A stretch of DNA of 64,000 nt, taken from the NCBI GenBank assembly GCA_025504975.1, contig JANUWI010000004.1:1178001-1242000 (forward strand), read 5' to 3'. Below the pieces are notes generated by a model. That model was given only the letters and a program-made list of their open reading frames with translations. It was not told where the DNA came from and did not search any database. The position numbers were made by a program, and so were the translations under genes. Of the stretch, positions 58,401 to 64,000 are shown in pieces; position 1 is the stretch's first letter; each line of letters starts with the position of its first letter. This stretch comes from Plenodomus lindquistii (taxonomy: Eukaryota > Ascomycota > Dothideomycetes > Pleosporales > Leptosphaeriaceae).

Positions 58401-61400
58401 GGGATTGCACTGGCTTCTTCGACAATAGAGGCACGCTTGTTCTTCTTCGCTTTTTTCTTGTCCTTTTTCGATAGCTTCGGAGTGTCTTCTACCGGTGCTG
58501 CCTCAGTTGTTGGGATGTCGACGGCCGGCGTCTCGGTAGCTGGCGTTGGAGCAACCCCAAGAGCTTCTTCCGATGCTGGCTCTTCAAGTGGTACATCCTT
58601 CGACCCAACTTCCGGCCCCTGAACCACCGTCGTATTACCAGAAACCAGTCCTTCTTCCAAACCACCAGTAACGCCTTCCTTACCCTCCTCCTGTCCATCA
58701 GCCTTCACAACCGGAGCAGTCTCAAGGGGTGCCTCTGCTAGCTCCACAGTTGGCGTTTCCACAGAAGCAGAGGCTTCACTCGCATCGACAGAGACACGCT
58801 TGTCTTTCTTGGCTTTCTTCTTGCTCTTCTTAGACGAGCTGGGTTGCTCCTCAATGATCCCTAGCTGTGTGGCGACATCTGGCACATCGACATCGGTGGG
58901 GTTTTCTTGAGTAGCGCTTTGTGGAGTCGCGGTCGTATCGACAGTGCTGGAGATAGCTGTGTCGGTCTTGATGGGAACGACTGGGACTTCAGGCACCAGC
59001 TCAGCCCCGGTGACTGCGTTTGCTTGTTCTGGGAGAGCTTCAATAGTAGGCAGAGTCTCGGACACTGATGTTTCGCTGGGTAGCTCGCGGCTCTTAGATG
59101 TTGTTCGCTCCTCAACGACGGGCTCGCCCGATTCTCGAGAGACCTCTTCAACAGGTGTGGAAGGTGCACTGAGTGTCTCGGTCTCGAGTAGACTTTGCCT
59201 TGCTAATTTCTTGGCCTTCTTCTTCTTATCTTTCTTCGACATTGGTGTTGAAGGTCCCTCCTCTTCGACCTGTAGCAGGACTGGCGCTTCAGGAGTTGTT
59301 TCGACATGCGTTGGAAGTGCCTCATTCGGTTGGGGTTCCGTGATTTCGGTCGGAGCCGCAGTCTGCTCTGTAGTGGGTTCGACAATTGGCTTGACCGCAG
59401 GTTCAGCGACAGACTCAGGAAGAGCCTCAACAGCCACCTCAGGTACAGCAACCTCGGTGACCGGTTCCTCCTTAACGTCAGCAGTCGGCAAAGCCGCATC
59501 TTGTGTCATCGGCTCAGGAATAACTGGCGGCGTCTCGCTGATCGGCGTCTGCGGCTCAGAAATCGACTTGTCCTTCTTGCCCTTCTTTTTCTTTCCCTTC
59601 TTGGAGTCGGCCGCTTCTTCCGCGAGAGCAGGCTTTTCAATGTCGGTAGATGCTTCTGCAGTGACTGACGGAACGACAGTAACAGAATCTTCGTGCGTGG
59701 CCGGCTTGTCGACAATGATGGGTTGTTCGGTGGTGTTCTGGATCGGCATCTCAGTTGCAACCGATTCAGTCGTCTTGTCATCCGAAGAAACTATTCTCTC
59801 ATCAATAGGTGCGACAACGCCCGACTCCACAAAGGGATCGACCTCCGTCCTAGAACTTTCAAACGGTGTTTCGGGCAATGGTATCTCCGAAGGCGCCGCA
59901 GTCTCCTCAGATGGTTTCTCTGACGAGATGTCTTGACTGACAAAATCTTGTTGTACGGCCGCTGGAGTCTCCTTGACCTCGGCTTCTTGGCTAGTCTTTC
60001 CCTTCTTTCCCTTCTTCTTCTTGGCTTTCTTTGAGAGTGGTTCGGATGGCTCGTCAGGCAGAGCTTGGCTGGAAGGCTCGATAATGGATGAAGTGTCTTT
60101 GCTGACCTCATCTTGCGTTGGGACTGATGTAATCTCGTCGACAAATCCGGCCGGTGCAGTCTCAGTAGGAGCTTCGGTGAGTTCAGGAATGGCTGTGGGC
60201 ACATGTGCACTTTCGAAGCTCGGCTGCTGTTCCACAGGTAACAGAATGGTCGGAGGTTGAGTTTCGACAGCCGTTTCAGTCTCTGGCTCGGCCGGTGGAG
60301 CAACTTCGTCAACATTCTTAGTAGTAGAAACAGTGGCGGGCTCTTCGGGCTGAACGGTTGGCTGATTGTCCACGGGTTCGACTGGTGTGAGATCGAGTGA
60401 TTGACCCTTCTTAGCCTTCTTGTCTTCTACAATTGGCTCAACAGGCTCGGTTATCGGTTCAGGATCCTGAGCAGGTTCTTGTAGTTGAGGCTGAATTACT
60501 TCATCCGCCGTCTTGACATCCTCAACCGGTTCGGACACTAGAACTGGTGCTGTATCTTGACGCGACTCGTCTGTTGCGGTAAGCGTGGGATCTTTGGAAG
60601 CAGGTTCCGTAATAAGAGGTGCAGTGACAGCTTCTTGCTCAGGAGGAGCCTCAGGCGCAGTCGCAAGCTCTTCCGTGACCGGCGTACTCGTCCCAGTGTT
60701 CCCTTTCTTTTCCTTTTCCTTCTTGCCCTTCTTACCAACAACCTCAGGTTCCTGTTCAACGACTGGGCCCGGAAGATCACGAGTTGTGGTGTCAAGGCTA
60801 GACGTAGTTGGGGTCTCGACCTCAACAATAGGTTGTGGCTGTGCTACCACGGCGTCTTCTGCAGACACTGGGGGTTGAGACGCGCTTCCCGTTGACTCCA
60901 CGGATTGTTCAGGCGCAACGTCGACAATCTGGTCAATCTCGACCTTGGGCGGCTGAACAGACGACTGAGGTGCAACTTCAACTGGTCGCTCAAGCTCGGG
61001 TTCAAGAACAGTTTCAGGCTGAGTAGCTTCAACAGTAGTCGCAGGCTGAACCTCGAGAGCGCGGTTCTTCTCTACTTCACTCGAAGCATTGACTAGCTCA
61101 GACACCTTCTCAGTCGTCTCGTTTTTCTCAGCCTCAACAACGGGTTCCACAGGAGTGACATCGAGAATTGGCGCAGACTCCACGCTGGCCGCCGGCTGGT
61201 CTGCCGTGCTTACCTCCACGTCGACAGATTTGCCCTTCTTGCCCTTCTTCTTCTTAGACTTCTTGGAAGGCGTGCTGGGTTCCTCGGTGATAGGCGTAGA
61301 AGGCTGGATGGGCTCTTCGGCAGCGGCTTCTTGTACGAGTACGTTCTCCTCCACGGAAGGCTCTGGCTTGGGTGATTCTTGAATCGCTGACTCGAGAACG

Positions 61401-64000
61401 GAGGGAATTGCTTCGGTAGGTGGTTCTGACGAAGTTGGCTCGGATACTGCTTGAACATCACGTGATTGTTCCTCCGCAGGCGTGATTAGGGTCTTGGCAC
61501 GCTCGACTTCTGCGGGTCCAACCACTGGAGTCACATCTTGCACCGGCTCAGTAGTTGCAGCGACCTCATTAACGGACTCGGCTGCTTCTGCTGGCTCAAC
61601 AACAGTCTCCAATTCGCGCTGCACCTCTGCAGCCGGCGTGCTCGGCTCTTCCTCGGCATTCTTACCCTTCTTACCCTTCTTCTTTTTCTTGTCCTTCTTC
61701 GAAGATGTGGGGCTGGCAGGCGCGGCCTCCACAATCGGATCAACAGCTTGTTGAGGTTCAGTAGAAGCAGTAGGAGTAGGAAGTACGTCGACAGCTTTGG
61801 ACTCAGGTACGGTGGTATCCTTAGGAGCAGGCTCCGTTGTTTGAACATCTTGCTTCAGGTCAGTTGCGGTAGCCTCGATATGAGCAGCTGGTTCCTTTGG
61901 CTTTTCCGCAGGCGCGGGCTCCTCATTCTTGATCTCAATAGTGTCTCGAGGTATGGTGCCAACGGCAGTGGGCTCAGGCTGCGCAGTGATGCCTTCAACA
62001 GACGCTTCCTGGGCTGGCTTTTCTTCCGGGACCGATTCTTCAACTGGCGTCTCAGTGCTTCTAGACTTCTTCCCCTTCTTCTTTTTCTTCTTCGACAAGG
62101 GCGTGGTATCAGTCTCTTCTGTAGCCATATTGACGTTCGCTGTGATAGGAATCTCTGAGATACGCTCATCGGGCTCAGCTTGTTCCAGAAGTTCGCGTTC
62201 TGTGGTGTCTTGGGGAAGTGGCACCTCTGCTGCATCGTCTTCAGGTGAGTCTTGGGGAAGTGGTACCTCAGCAGCATCCTCCTCTACACTATCTTGCGGC
62301 AATGGTACATCCACCGCTTCAATACTTGGCTCCACATCTCTTACAGTGGACTCAACATTCCGACTCGGCACAACTGATTCCTCCGCCGTCAAAAGCTCAT
62401 CGTCAAATTTATCTTCAGGCAAAGCCACGCTAGCAGCGTCAACATCAACTGTCACCCCAGGCTGAGCAACATCGGTAGCAAGCGCGGGAGTATCTCGCTC
62501 GATCAGGAGCTTGTCTTCAAATTTATCCTTGGGAAGAGCAATAGTCGAGGCATCGACGTCTGTTGTCTCCGTGGGGAGATCGCGGTTGTTTGATACGGCG
62601 ATGTCAGTTTGTGGGGTTGTGGATTGCTCCGCATTTACAACTGGTGTGGAGACTTCTGTAATCTGCTCAGTAATAGGTTGAGGTGTCTGAGTACCGCTCT
62701 TTCTCTTAGCCTTCTTGCCCTTCTTTGTCTTGGGGGTGGCCGTATCCTCTGCCACGATTGGCGTAGGTTCCGCAGGAAGTTCTGGTTTGGTAGGGGCGGC
62801 CTCGACTTGTTGTTCTGTGGGCGCAGTGTCGGATGGTGAGATGGTGATGTCGCGAAGAACATCTGTAGGAGCGGGCGTTGGTTCCACCGCAGCCTTCTCC
62901 TTCTGCTCCTCAACGGGTATTGACACAACATCCTCAGCAGCTACAACAGTTTCGGGAACAAGAATTTCCACTTCCCGCTCAACAGTCGGCGTATCCATCT
63001 CCATCACAGCCGGCGTCTCAAGCTGTTCACTCTCACGCTTAGCCTTCTTCCCCTTCTTGCCCTTCTTCTTGCTGACCGGCTCAGCCTCTACGTCCGCAGG
63101 CTCTGCAAGAACTTCACGCGTCGCAGACGAAGCCTCCGTAGCTGGTGGTGTCGATTCAAGCGCCGGTACCGCTTCCTCCTGTGTCTCTTCTTGCGCCAGG
63201 ACTGGTGCCTTAGTCTCCACCGCAGCAGGCGTCTCAACAATCTCAGGAACAAGTTCCTCGCCCCAAGCATCCATCGCGGTTTCCATGGGCGTCTCGAGGA
63301 CCGGTGCAGGGGCTTCAAGCGCAGGCGTCTCAACGCCCTCGGGGAGAAGCTGTTCACCCCACGCATCCATCGCGTCATTCATTGGTGTTTTGACTGGAGC
63401 CTCAGGTTCGCGCAGGACAGGTTCTGTGGCAGAAAGGCTGGTCTTCTTCGCCTTTTTGTCTTTCTTGCTCTTCTTCTTGGACGAAGTTGGCTCGGGCGAA
63501 GCAATCTCCTTTTCGAGAACTTCAGGCTCGATGACAAGAGCAGGCTGCTGCTCAGTGACTGCCGTCGCCTCCGCTTTGTCAGGTACCGGAAGTACTGGCA
63601 CAATCTCGTCTTCGGCCTTAGGTGCGAGACTTATTTGGGGGAATGAGAAAGCGGGCTTCCCGCTGTCACCAAAAACTGCAGTTTGTGGGGCTACACTGAC
63701 AGACGGGGCGGTGATGGGTAGCTCCCTAGCCAGCTCCTCGGGCTTCTTTTCTTGCATCGTGGAGGATGTCTGTGGGAACGAGAACGCGGGCTTCCCATCA
63801 TCACCAAAGGTAGCCGTTTGTGGAGCTACGCTGGCAGACGGTGTGGTGGTAGGTAGCTCCCTGACCAGCGCCTCAGGCTTCTCCTCTGGCAACACTGCAG
63901 ATTCCTCTTCCTTCGCAGCTGTCGCCGGCGTCTCCAATTGTTCGGCAACCGACTCCTTCACCGCTGGCACCGTAGCCTCTTCCCGAGTTGCCTCCACAGG
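43481..64000 (-). CDS. Giant repetitive leashin-like ('involucrin repeat') protein, 5' end outside window
   Basis: One frame is open from the right edge to the stop at 43481-43483. Two in-frame stopless introns (45140-45196, 57 nt; 44098-44139, 42 nt) are called from GTAAGT donors and CTAAC branch sites, leaving about 6,800 residues in the window. No start codon is present, so the gene is truncated by the window edge. About 47.3-63.5 kb encodes acidic Pro/Val/Thr/Glu-rich spacers punctuated by about 40 lysine blocks of SKKDKKKAKK type. The next ~1,000 residues are Ser/Arg-rich with SP/TP sites. The C-terminus has a long coiled coil (RDREIHKRDIDIAQLKDTIQ) and a compact conserved-looking domain (DEDYFDSACQQLCQHVQQW; MSVVMTMIWEYVFTRYLFG). 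This architecture matches proteins annotated 'involucrin repeat protein' and the leashin (LAH) Woronin-body tether. That identity rests on memory of the C-terminal domain and architecture, not on a search. Confidence 0.85.
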   Translation of the reverse strand, partial: PVEATREEATVPAVKESVAEQLETPATAAKEEESAVLPEEKPEALVRELPTTTPSASVAPQTATFGDDGKPAFSFPQTSSTMQEKKPEELARELPITAPSVSVAPQTAVFGDSGKPAFSFPQISLAPKAEDEIVPVLPVPDKAEATAVTEQQPALVIEPEVLEKEIASPEPTSSKKKSKKDKKAKKTSLSATEPVLREPEAPVKTPMNDAMDAWGEQLLPEGVETPALEAPAPVLETPMETAMDAWGEELVPEIVETPAAVETKAPVLAQEETQEEAVPALESTPPATEASSATREVLAEPADVEAEPVSKKKGKKGKKAKRESEQLETPAVMEMDTPTVEREVEILVPETVVAAEDVVSIPVEEQKEKAAVEPTPAPTDVLRDITISPSDTAPTEQQVEAAPTKPELPAEPTPIVAEDTATPKTKKGKKAKRKSGTQTPQPITEQITEVSTPVVNAEQSTTPQTDIAVSNNRDLPTETTDVDASTIALPKDKFEDKLLIERDTPALATDVAQPGVTVDVDAASVALPEDKFDDELLTAEESVVPSRNVESTVRDVEPSIEAVDVPLPQDSVEEDAAEVPLPQDSPEDDAAEVPLPQDTTERELLEQAEPDERISEIPITANVNMATEETDTTPLSKKKKKKGKKSRSTETPVEESVPEEKPAQEASVEGITAQPEPTAVGTIPRDTIEIKNEEPAPAEKPKEPAAHIEATATDLKQDVQTTEPAPKDTTVPESKAVDVLPTPTASTEPQQAVDPIVEAAPASPTSSKKDKKKKKGKKGKNAEEEPSTPAAEVQRELETVVEPAEAAESVNEVAATTEPVQDVTPVVGPAEVERAKTLITPAEEQSRDVQAVSEPTSSEPPTEAIPSVLESAIQESPKPEPSVEENVLVQEAAAEEPIQPSTPITEEPSTPSKKSKKKKGKKGKSVDVEVSTADQPAASVESAPILDVTPVEPVVEAEKNETTEKVSELVNASSEVEKNRALEVQPATTVEATQPETVLEPELERPVEVAPQSSVQPPKVEIDQIVDVAPEQSVESTGSASQPPVSAEDAVVAQPQPIVEVETPTTSSLDTTTRDLPGPVVEQEPEVVGKKGKKEKEKKGNTGTSTPVTEELATAPEAPPEQEAVTAPLITEPASKDPTLTATDESRQDTAPVLVSEPVEDVKTADEVIQPQLQEPAQDPEPITEPVEPIVEDKKAKKGQSLDLTPVEPVDNQPTVQPEEPATVSTTKNVDEVAPPAEPETETAVETQPPTILLPVEQQPSFESAHVPTAIPELTEAPTETAPAGFVDEITSVPTQDEVSKDTSSIIEPSSQALPDEPSEPLSKKAKKKKGKKGKTSQEAEVKETPAAVQQDFVSQDISSEKPSEETAAPSEIPLPETPFESSRTEVDPFVESGVVAPIDERIVSSDDKTTESVATEMPIQNTTEQPIIVDKPATHEDSVTVVPSVTAEASTDIEKPALAEEAADSKKGKKKKGKKDKSISEPQTPISETPPVIPEPMTQDAALPTADVKEEPVTEVAVPEVAVEALPESVAEPAVKPIVEPTTEQTAAPTEITEPQPNEALPTHVETTPEAPVLLQVEEEGPSTPMSKKDKKKKAKKLARQSLLETETLSAPSTPVEEVSRESGEPVVEERTTSKSRELPSETSVSETLPTIEALPEQANAVTGAELVPEVPVVPIKTDTAISSTVDTTATPQSATQENPTDVDVPDVATQLGIIEEQPSSSKKSKKKAKKDKRVSVDASEASASVETPTVELAEAPLETAPVVKADGQEEGKEGVTGGLEEGLVSGNTTVVQGPEVGSKDVPLEEPASEEALGVAPTPATETPAVDIPTTEAAPVEDTPKLSKKDKKKAKKNKRASIVEEASAIPVPETPVEEKNEPVVEDLPAPTTAVNQEHSKDVAAIEDTLSVPIASAPIEEQASPAEPSATAASTEQIEGASVVPLPATPVEEIPVLVAEPVTSEIEIVQEASSVPNPTTPSEEKIEEAAVVPLPTTPVEEQPPPVIEPATSEIESIQEASSVPIPITPAEENQQPLLPVSTISETVADEEPAPSSIEKPVSTLITTEPDTPESAPVVEAATQPGLVEDTVKLSKKDKKKAKKNKRVSIAEETTSIPPTPVEEKSEPILDEPSQLASAEPTRDLPVVESEPTITPQIVEEPVSEIAPAEESDSIIAPVVDEPTSVITPVVEKPAPASDPVVENVLQETVVPEASAPLSKKDKKKAKKAKRGSIAEEATSIPPTPTEEEIEPVLDAQSEPTVTEEPVRELPTSEDQSSVRPQSVEEPASEIVPIAEASAPVQDPLIDSATKDVVPEEAASLSKKDKKKAKRLKKGSISESGAATPVEKKLENPLAETEAAITGPSEEQQPVTSNDEQASKDAVVPEQPLTVEATDEPQPTPVTADEQIPTTEATEATDKQMLEPVTTELVPSITLPEKSQLQEDVQEEPSTPKSKKDKKKAKKSKRGSVADLEPSVPSTPIEEVDKQLGEQVKDAPVVVDATAEPAIVVEEPNIERPPVVIGEELKVETAPAVITDEQVTAESTSTEPAVVDEIQEVSAPSSKKDKKKGKKASKLDSSAEPADTILDNTPEAPTPAEVTVESVRETPVEQTLPAVEHQTEPQASEKPVIEEPTLVADAEKPATIDPVAVQPALETEQAGVSEPISKKNKKKAKKASKRGSMAEAEASEPTIPAEPFIEEAREVSIDDAQLATPLDLDEQVVVAPPAEQPAFNSTATTDPVEDPAAVQDEQVSKPDLAGEDVPSATVDTASQAANEEPSSSAVTFDVTVKEAQDTKPLEPQVEDPAKTHASDDRGLNSSVTPESSQPVEVVLPTSDEPVSVPAVQVEIKQEAEAEPAEWASMSKAQRKKAKKAKRASALEGAPSEPATPAVEESKQLTLENQPAIADEAVPIVPDKPIEEDQPPGITSEAIVSEAKPTEIEEEPSTPTTTPLKKDKKKTQKQSKKNPTESFLAHETPEEAKVSDTQPSPSPSELSETPIPFSGIPTSYPLPVIASEFVDLASASTDVDVQPESKGEELTGAGEKLAEVERLAWENQVRDVGAEHEMVSAEEVEKEDEKKEEVAVEEPGDVTTTIETVDAVTEAPGLPTPIAEVEQDMTSDVKENAPVEEITQSEPVIVGEASLPKQTQLVEEAMVKEPILDNVDRSVDTVVHLPPVTEQPQETTEDDWAATSGPSKKKKGKKAKHTSVIAEVVPEQGTSQASRDTTEKPSKVVDNIEREIPNESTPAPLVTDDNITAPVQVINTDAAEVVTEPSAVEAPRDIPIPEVEPTKDAVVEAALTVVEHEQSIQESKEDVSTSTSKKDKKKDKKKRKQSGTATPLEPMEEPQPAPSEEPMAETAQKMPTIVTSTDQEETVPDVQQALSELPAVPVEQISDEQPAMSREISPELPQSIEPVTETSIDSKPQEPIEEAAEPTPSKKEKKKKGKKAKSQSGIATPIEQSVSEPAMEAAKDGPTQVDSVNVEPVDQLEPVEQTTVPLPTVDLETAIAQEAVEASKTELVETDASRNVDAKVTSEAVQEKTPLAEGVSTTAPTKDEQELKRPATPVIEVAPEPTVEEPIIPAITDMHPSLESTEAPVPDPVVEQEVATLSKKDRKKAKKSKAKASGTSTPVVEDAPSQTVEPVPEVVAGESNSQMTTADDKSVPTSDKKVPSAVQDEATAPSVQEEIPSSMTQETASGVTTQEQIPITTSQEDNKASVTVDAPESKSTSENVQEPAPVIKEPLIAIPQKNKTKKEGKSSLVSSLLARFEGSASTPMLERVKEQKSSVDEKISKSVQEPPTPQQEPVLAQPTEASVALVQEPEQAIDESVSSSASKKKKGKKSDTATPALDKAPSAKPLTDVTIVEDVASVTAIEPTPAEPTKDQTPQMEEASIARESRADVESITQETTLPALTDSYLPTTQTVKTTEDNIESDNAPGLSRILPTPTAEPRPSSAIENEKLVSVPGPAADEAIEAVDTERPALSRKLSKKEKKALKEAATSAQVEQPVVETKTQIEPVAEEPAPRSIEADAVTTETVQDLLPQEAAVPTQPSSEHVEIPTRLSEPAATVPELVTADIASEHIVETTANEEPVSTSKKAKKGKKDKKSRKESLARDSAADSQVESVIAGPTTQESAHIDEVAQPGPSATDPQSSFAPESTTAIDQPVVKHMPTDMDTTAKTTVEVTSHDLGSSTTADRNEDIIMEESAPIVLTESIPVINPTDVVMADDNTEDAPLSRKASKKSKKAKKASLTTDDAVVATEERSAPAIVPVVEQEPIVEEAPVIALAEEVKMDINRSSEIEQIQVPASSTVESALDTPIASLEPSIKPSGSAEAASTEPEADWDLTAPKKTKKVKEKAKKSELIAEDTELPAELRVTEDQDVAVPELQERQVDLTGPEESVNLQDNSTFVPPVGEAAVPGSEIQHIAIPQQDDIKVPETVKEFEPESTISQDAAPELSRTALKKSKKKKGKKGQDNVDDVKIEEDVPAPQTEAPTPAAVAEILDAQPPAMPAPRETIVEHIEPVPTPSEEFQPGKVADVGDLELPQAPLHEGSRGIIMPSVEPTTEAQEAQAPIDLPPSEVSPSLQAIQDEVADLRLRSEALDNALVEADRLETTSRSAPTSVLDIVNKISKKDKKKAMKAKGSSLDSIPTTPAAEPSAAVETKEMIETPVVKEDTVIPEASMQEPVKVDEQVVEPVAVETGVASETLLSSGTPFPEPQAPSGDNVTEQTTAVKELPALADTSSGAIFEPTSAVIDEVVVESRPSFETKDRVEQTDTKVATTANEPSHGIVEIAPQPKLENAAMELDLGSVQDTTEFTRETTFDASIQPDQPSADPIATTSAAEFHESVEEERPASSRKLSKKDKKKQAKASAITKDEALPEVTELQSTTRTTAEVSEEPTLTVVPAPMIPLNASPTTSRELSLKDDQMEVEDAAAAENESKMIVDAPTTVTNDPIIAHSIASHERDMVVKNAPTAVTPSVDAPMEDAAESTLARKQSKKDKKKSNKKDISPGIAKPEVPAVVEMAQSESLAASTPESEHKVEEMTPRDLNTHSEAEPDAVLPMTSETLASSQFTEPIPGVTTVGPAPTEDVAAPEPVIATESKKGKRKSDIVTTSSEPPIETAPAFVQTEVETAPEPSSATHLVSAKNAKVEQGTKDLSTEIAREVPEAVEPGAQTNITSKKSKKDKRKSKEDTKITEEVQALPVEVVTEAATIKSTTAARDIGRSQDTVPVNAPSVVKPPSPPVVPKPSLEAQQAPTLNKKPSKTHKLAALFERGSPAEEPTSARGLRREGAGSVKNLAERYESQSRSVTPVLQPSSHARSFSRSVSPDKLRTQSPAHDVDFAATVAASLTESGFDAGYVLNDSTFHRSTSAQSVRDIGHDDEVAAAKERATTSRLGSLSRSSSFSGSPRIRPIKDLGPDVLPPIEVAVASTDAISFDPLDVLNDPTFSRRKTPPGVLEEADPDEIYVSSKVNTKPRSKKNRATRLDETAEASITATAPVVAEVDQDKTQDQKRDRSLSEIADQSLSRPMRSDEPSIPITESATIATLGSSTAMASNTTSKKEKKSKKDKQRSSLTQDRVEYTATETPAIETSTQETLAVEGPADSTVRKVEREAPVSFNDPSEIVPVQLKDKAQSKEVVKTVPDVMSEPSKRKSKRSKQNEAVSKMVDDQHLLPRDSGGATTTQTDQRSTSINASEPSEYPFPEVMTPVDNIEQAFTGSTRKELEKERDMATWAPTVSKEKIEKKTRKGKERENSGSGTQNETSIHVRPRKEEMDMVRETPEPVGTVEQTSPDHKRRTHPVASDEDEREGKRLHKLDQSRSEATSTTREVTKATESAWSSIAGVRDSAVDVDEPPVRIYTPHIQESARDTGYQDSSYGPIVQQHGVVEQNQAPTSEKKRRSKEPKTPIHQTTRHIERNQEMEESPLPDQSAYTVASTPSGTDRATKERTSYLFDSSPSTREYENPATVALETHTAIDTRSKASRTSSRSVEKTSKSHREERSPTKEVKQAEPYQSIFGDPSEKTSTKSSTLSTPNPKHMRQQSNQQLHTINEASPDDSSLHKKARAITDVGAPERGVKSARHVESSKASMDRLRSPPPVTPTPSSRKSAQTLDASGRKTPSGPRDSPWHQVNETVDRTMTLSPARRLPRSSPSLDPIKQHMAEQRSPSVHSERSMSNIAKMRSPDQDRPLSSMSTHSSQSLRRVDRSASGDLRNVARLGEVNAPDARSATPNLSGVALAAGATAAIAAASKYDPVRGQGKGRRASMAAETFVSRPNVVATAVGEVANVVQEAWGEAQGSPMSPTRPPSVRKRQSMQIMDLQSQLDQLAAQNHSLEEATRRAEESLQAAQHQRQVDEQVVAEEVEARDREIHKRDIDIAQLKDTIQRLHEEIRRLTELNNTLTEANRNLTNDANERYAQLQSEGQLIQQQWQASQRELEALRAQKENMTRGMADAVRDEVGIALDQRNAEIDRLTAELTSAKEQVKALQKQILATKKPGESFLTIRDEDYFDSACQQLCQHVQQWVLRFSKFSDTRPCRLSSEISADTRLDAVTRQKIDTRLDNAILDGSDVDALLADRVRRRDVFMSVVMTMIWEYVFTRYLFGMDREQRQKLKSLEKTLSEVGKYTQAHRTHKKLTDLGPPRAVAQWRAITLTLLSKREPFIQQRGQDTEAVVHEIYSTLATLLPPPSNLQRQIQESLRNVMRLAVDLSIEMRTQRAEYIMLPPLQPEYDTNGDLLAKVTFNASLMNERSGDTTSNDELESRGSIVKIVLFPLVVKKGDDFGEGEDEIVVCPAQVLIAKPSKKVVRVSSQAMSINRPDSRSSRISRMTSIVPDGSVMDLSK
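57015..57745 (-). repeat. Long tandem units within the giant gene (~310-370 bp apart)
   Basis: Consecutive segments share the order TPVEE/TPTEE, SEP-LDE, VRELP or RDLP, VEEP-SEI, SKKDKKKAKK, KRGSIAEE and SIPPTP. Similarity at the DNA level is visible around the lysine blocks, pointing to unequal crossing-over rather than chance composition. Confidence 0.7.
62209..62330 (-). repeat. 42-bp (14-codon) tandem repeat, 3 copies
   Basis: The unit encodes VPLPQDS followed by acidic residues (EEDAAE). Copies start at 62209, 62251 and 62293 on the + coordinate; the first two are nearly identical. Confidence 0.88.
63261..63400 (-). repeat. 96-bp (32-codon) repeat pair
   Basis: Two copies of TPM-x-x-AMDAWGE followed by LPE/VPE and VETPA, offset by 96 bp. 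The shared AMDAWGE core is strikingly conserved within otherwise loose sequence. Confidence 0.85.
63640..63900 (-). repeat. 135-bp (45-codon) repeat pair
   Basis: Two copies encode RELP-TxPS-SVAPQTAxFGD-GKPAFSFPQ, offset by exactly 135 bp, with high DNA identity. The GKPAFSFPQ core is the most conserved part. Confidence 0.9.

Larger units (their letters stand above)
47290..63490 (-). repeat. Array of ~40 lysine-rich blocks in acidic spacers
   Basis: Blocks of 10-20 residues, mostly Lys (SKKDKKKAKKNKRASI, SKKSKKKKGKKGKS, SRKLSKKDKKKQAK), recur through the frame. Spacing clusters around 300-430 bp, sometimes about double. Many blocks are preceded by STP or TP and followed by a Ser/Thr and then an acidic run. 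The spacers are net negative and Pro-rich, giving a charge-alternating chain. Confidence 0.85.

Noticed and set aside
48678..61754. Many long + strand frames (up to ~330 codons, e.g. 58944-59936 and 56250-57191) opposite the giant gene
   Set aside because: They are antisense shadows of a biased, repetitive coding sequence. They share the Ser/Thr/Gly-rich composition expected from reverse-complemented Glu/Pro/Val/Thr codons and have no domains.

Overview
This is a nuclear segment of a filamentous ascomycete (Pezizomycotina). The evidence is the dense run of genes with introns of mostly 42-105 nt, GT-AG borders and CTAAC/CTGAC-like branch sites, a Zn2Cys6 regulator, an NB-ARC/TPR receptor of fungal type, and a giant leashin/'involucrin-repeat' protein. 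A dothideomycete is likely, but that is an impression and not proof. No tRNA, rRNA, transposon or CRISPR array could be supported.

Layout. 0-3 kb: two tandem paralogous genes for small lysine-rich proteins (+), then microsatellites. 3-9 kb: a patatin-fold protein whose nucleophile serine position reads glycine (-), then VID27 (-). 9-10.8 kb: gene-free, with a sharp strand-composition flip. 10.8-12.9 kb: mitochondrial NAD-malic enzyme (-). 12.9-16.2 kb: a 3.3-kb gene-free gap. 16.2-22.6 kb: a HAM1/BPI-like protein with a GC-AG intron (+), the OST3/OST6 oligosaccharyltransferase subunit (-), and a coiled-coil protein (+) that shares a short divergent promoter with OST3.

23.9-31.6 kb is the accessory-looking part. 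A stand-alone glutamine-synthetase-like ligase (+) converges on a CmcJ/AsaB-like putative oxygenase (-), followed by a six-exon NB-ARC/TPR STAND receptor (-). 32.9-38 kb: a Zn2Cys6 transcription factor (-) and an MFS transporter (-). 40-42.7 kb: a membrane-anchored MOSC protein (+) and a short-chain dehydrogenase (-).

43.5 kb to the right edge (-) is one gene, open for 20.5 kb and running off the window. It encodes more than 6,800 residues, with roughly 40 lysine-rich blocks set in acidic Pro/Glu/Val/Thr-rich spacers and a conserved-looking coiled-coil C-terminal domain. It is the best candidate here for an unusual system: a Woronin-body tether (leashin) or a relative.

Exon borders were read by eye from splice signals, reading frame and remembered family alignments. 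Several introns contain no stop and keep frame (OST3, the CmcJ-like gene, the giant gene), so simple ORF calling would read straight through them.
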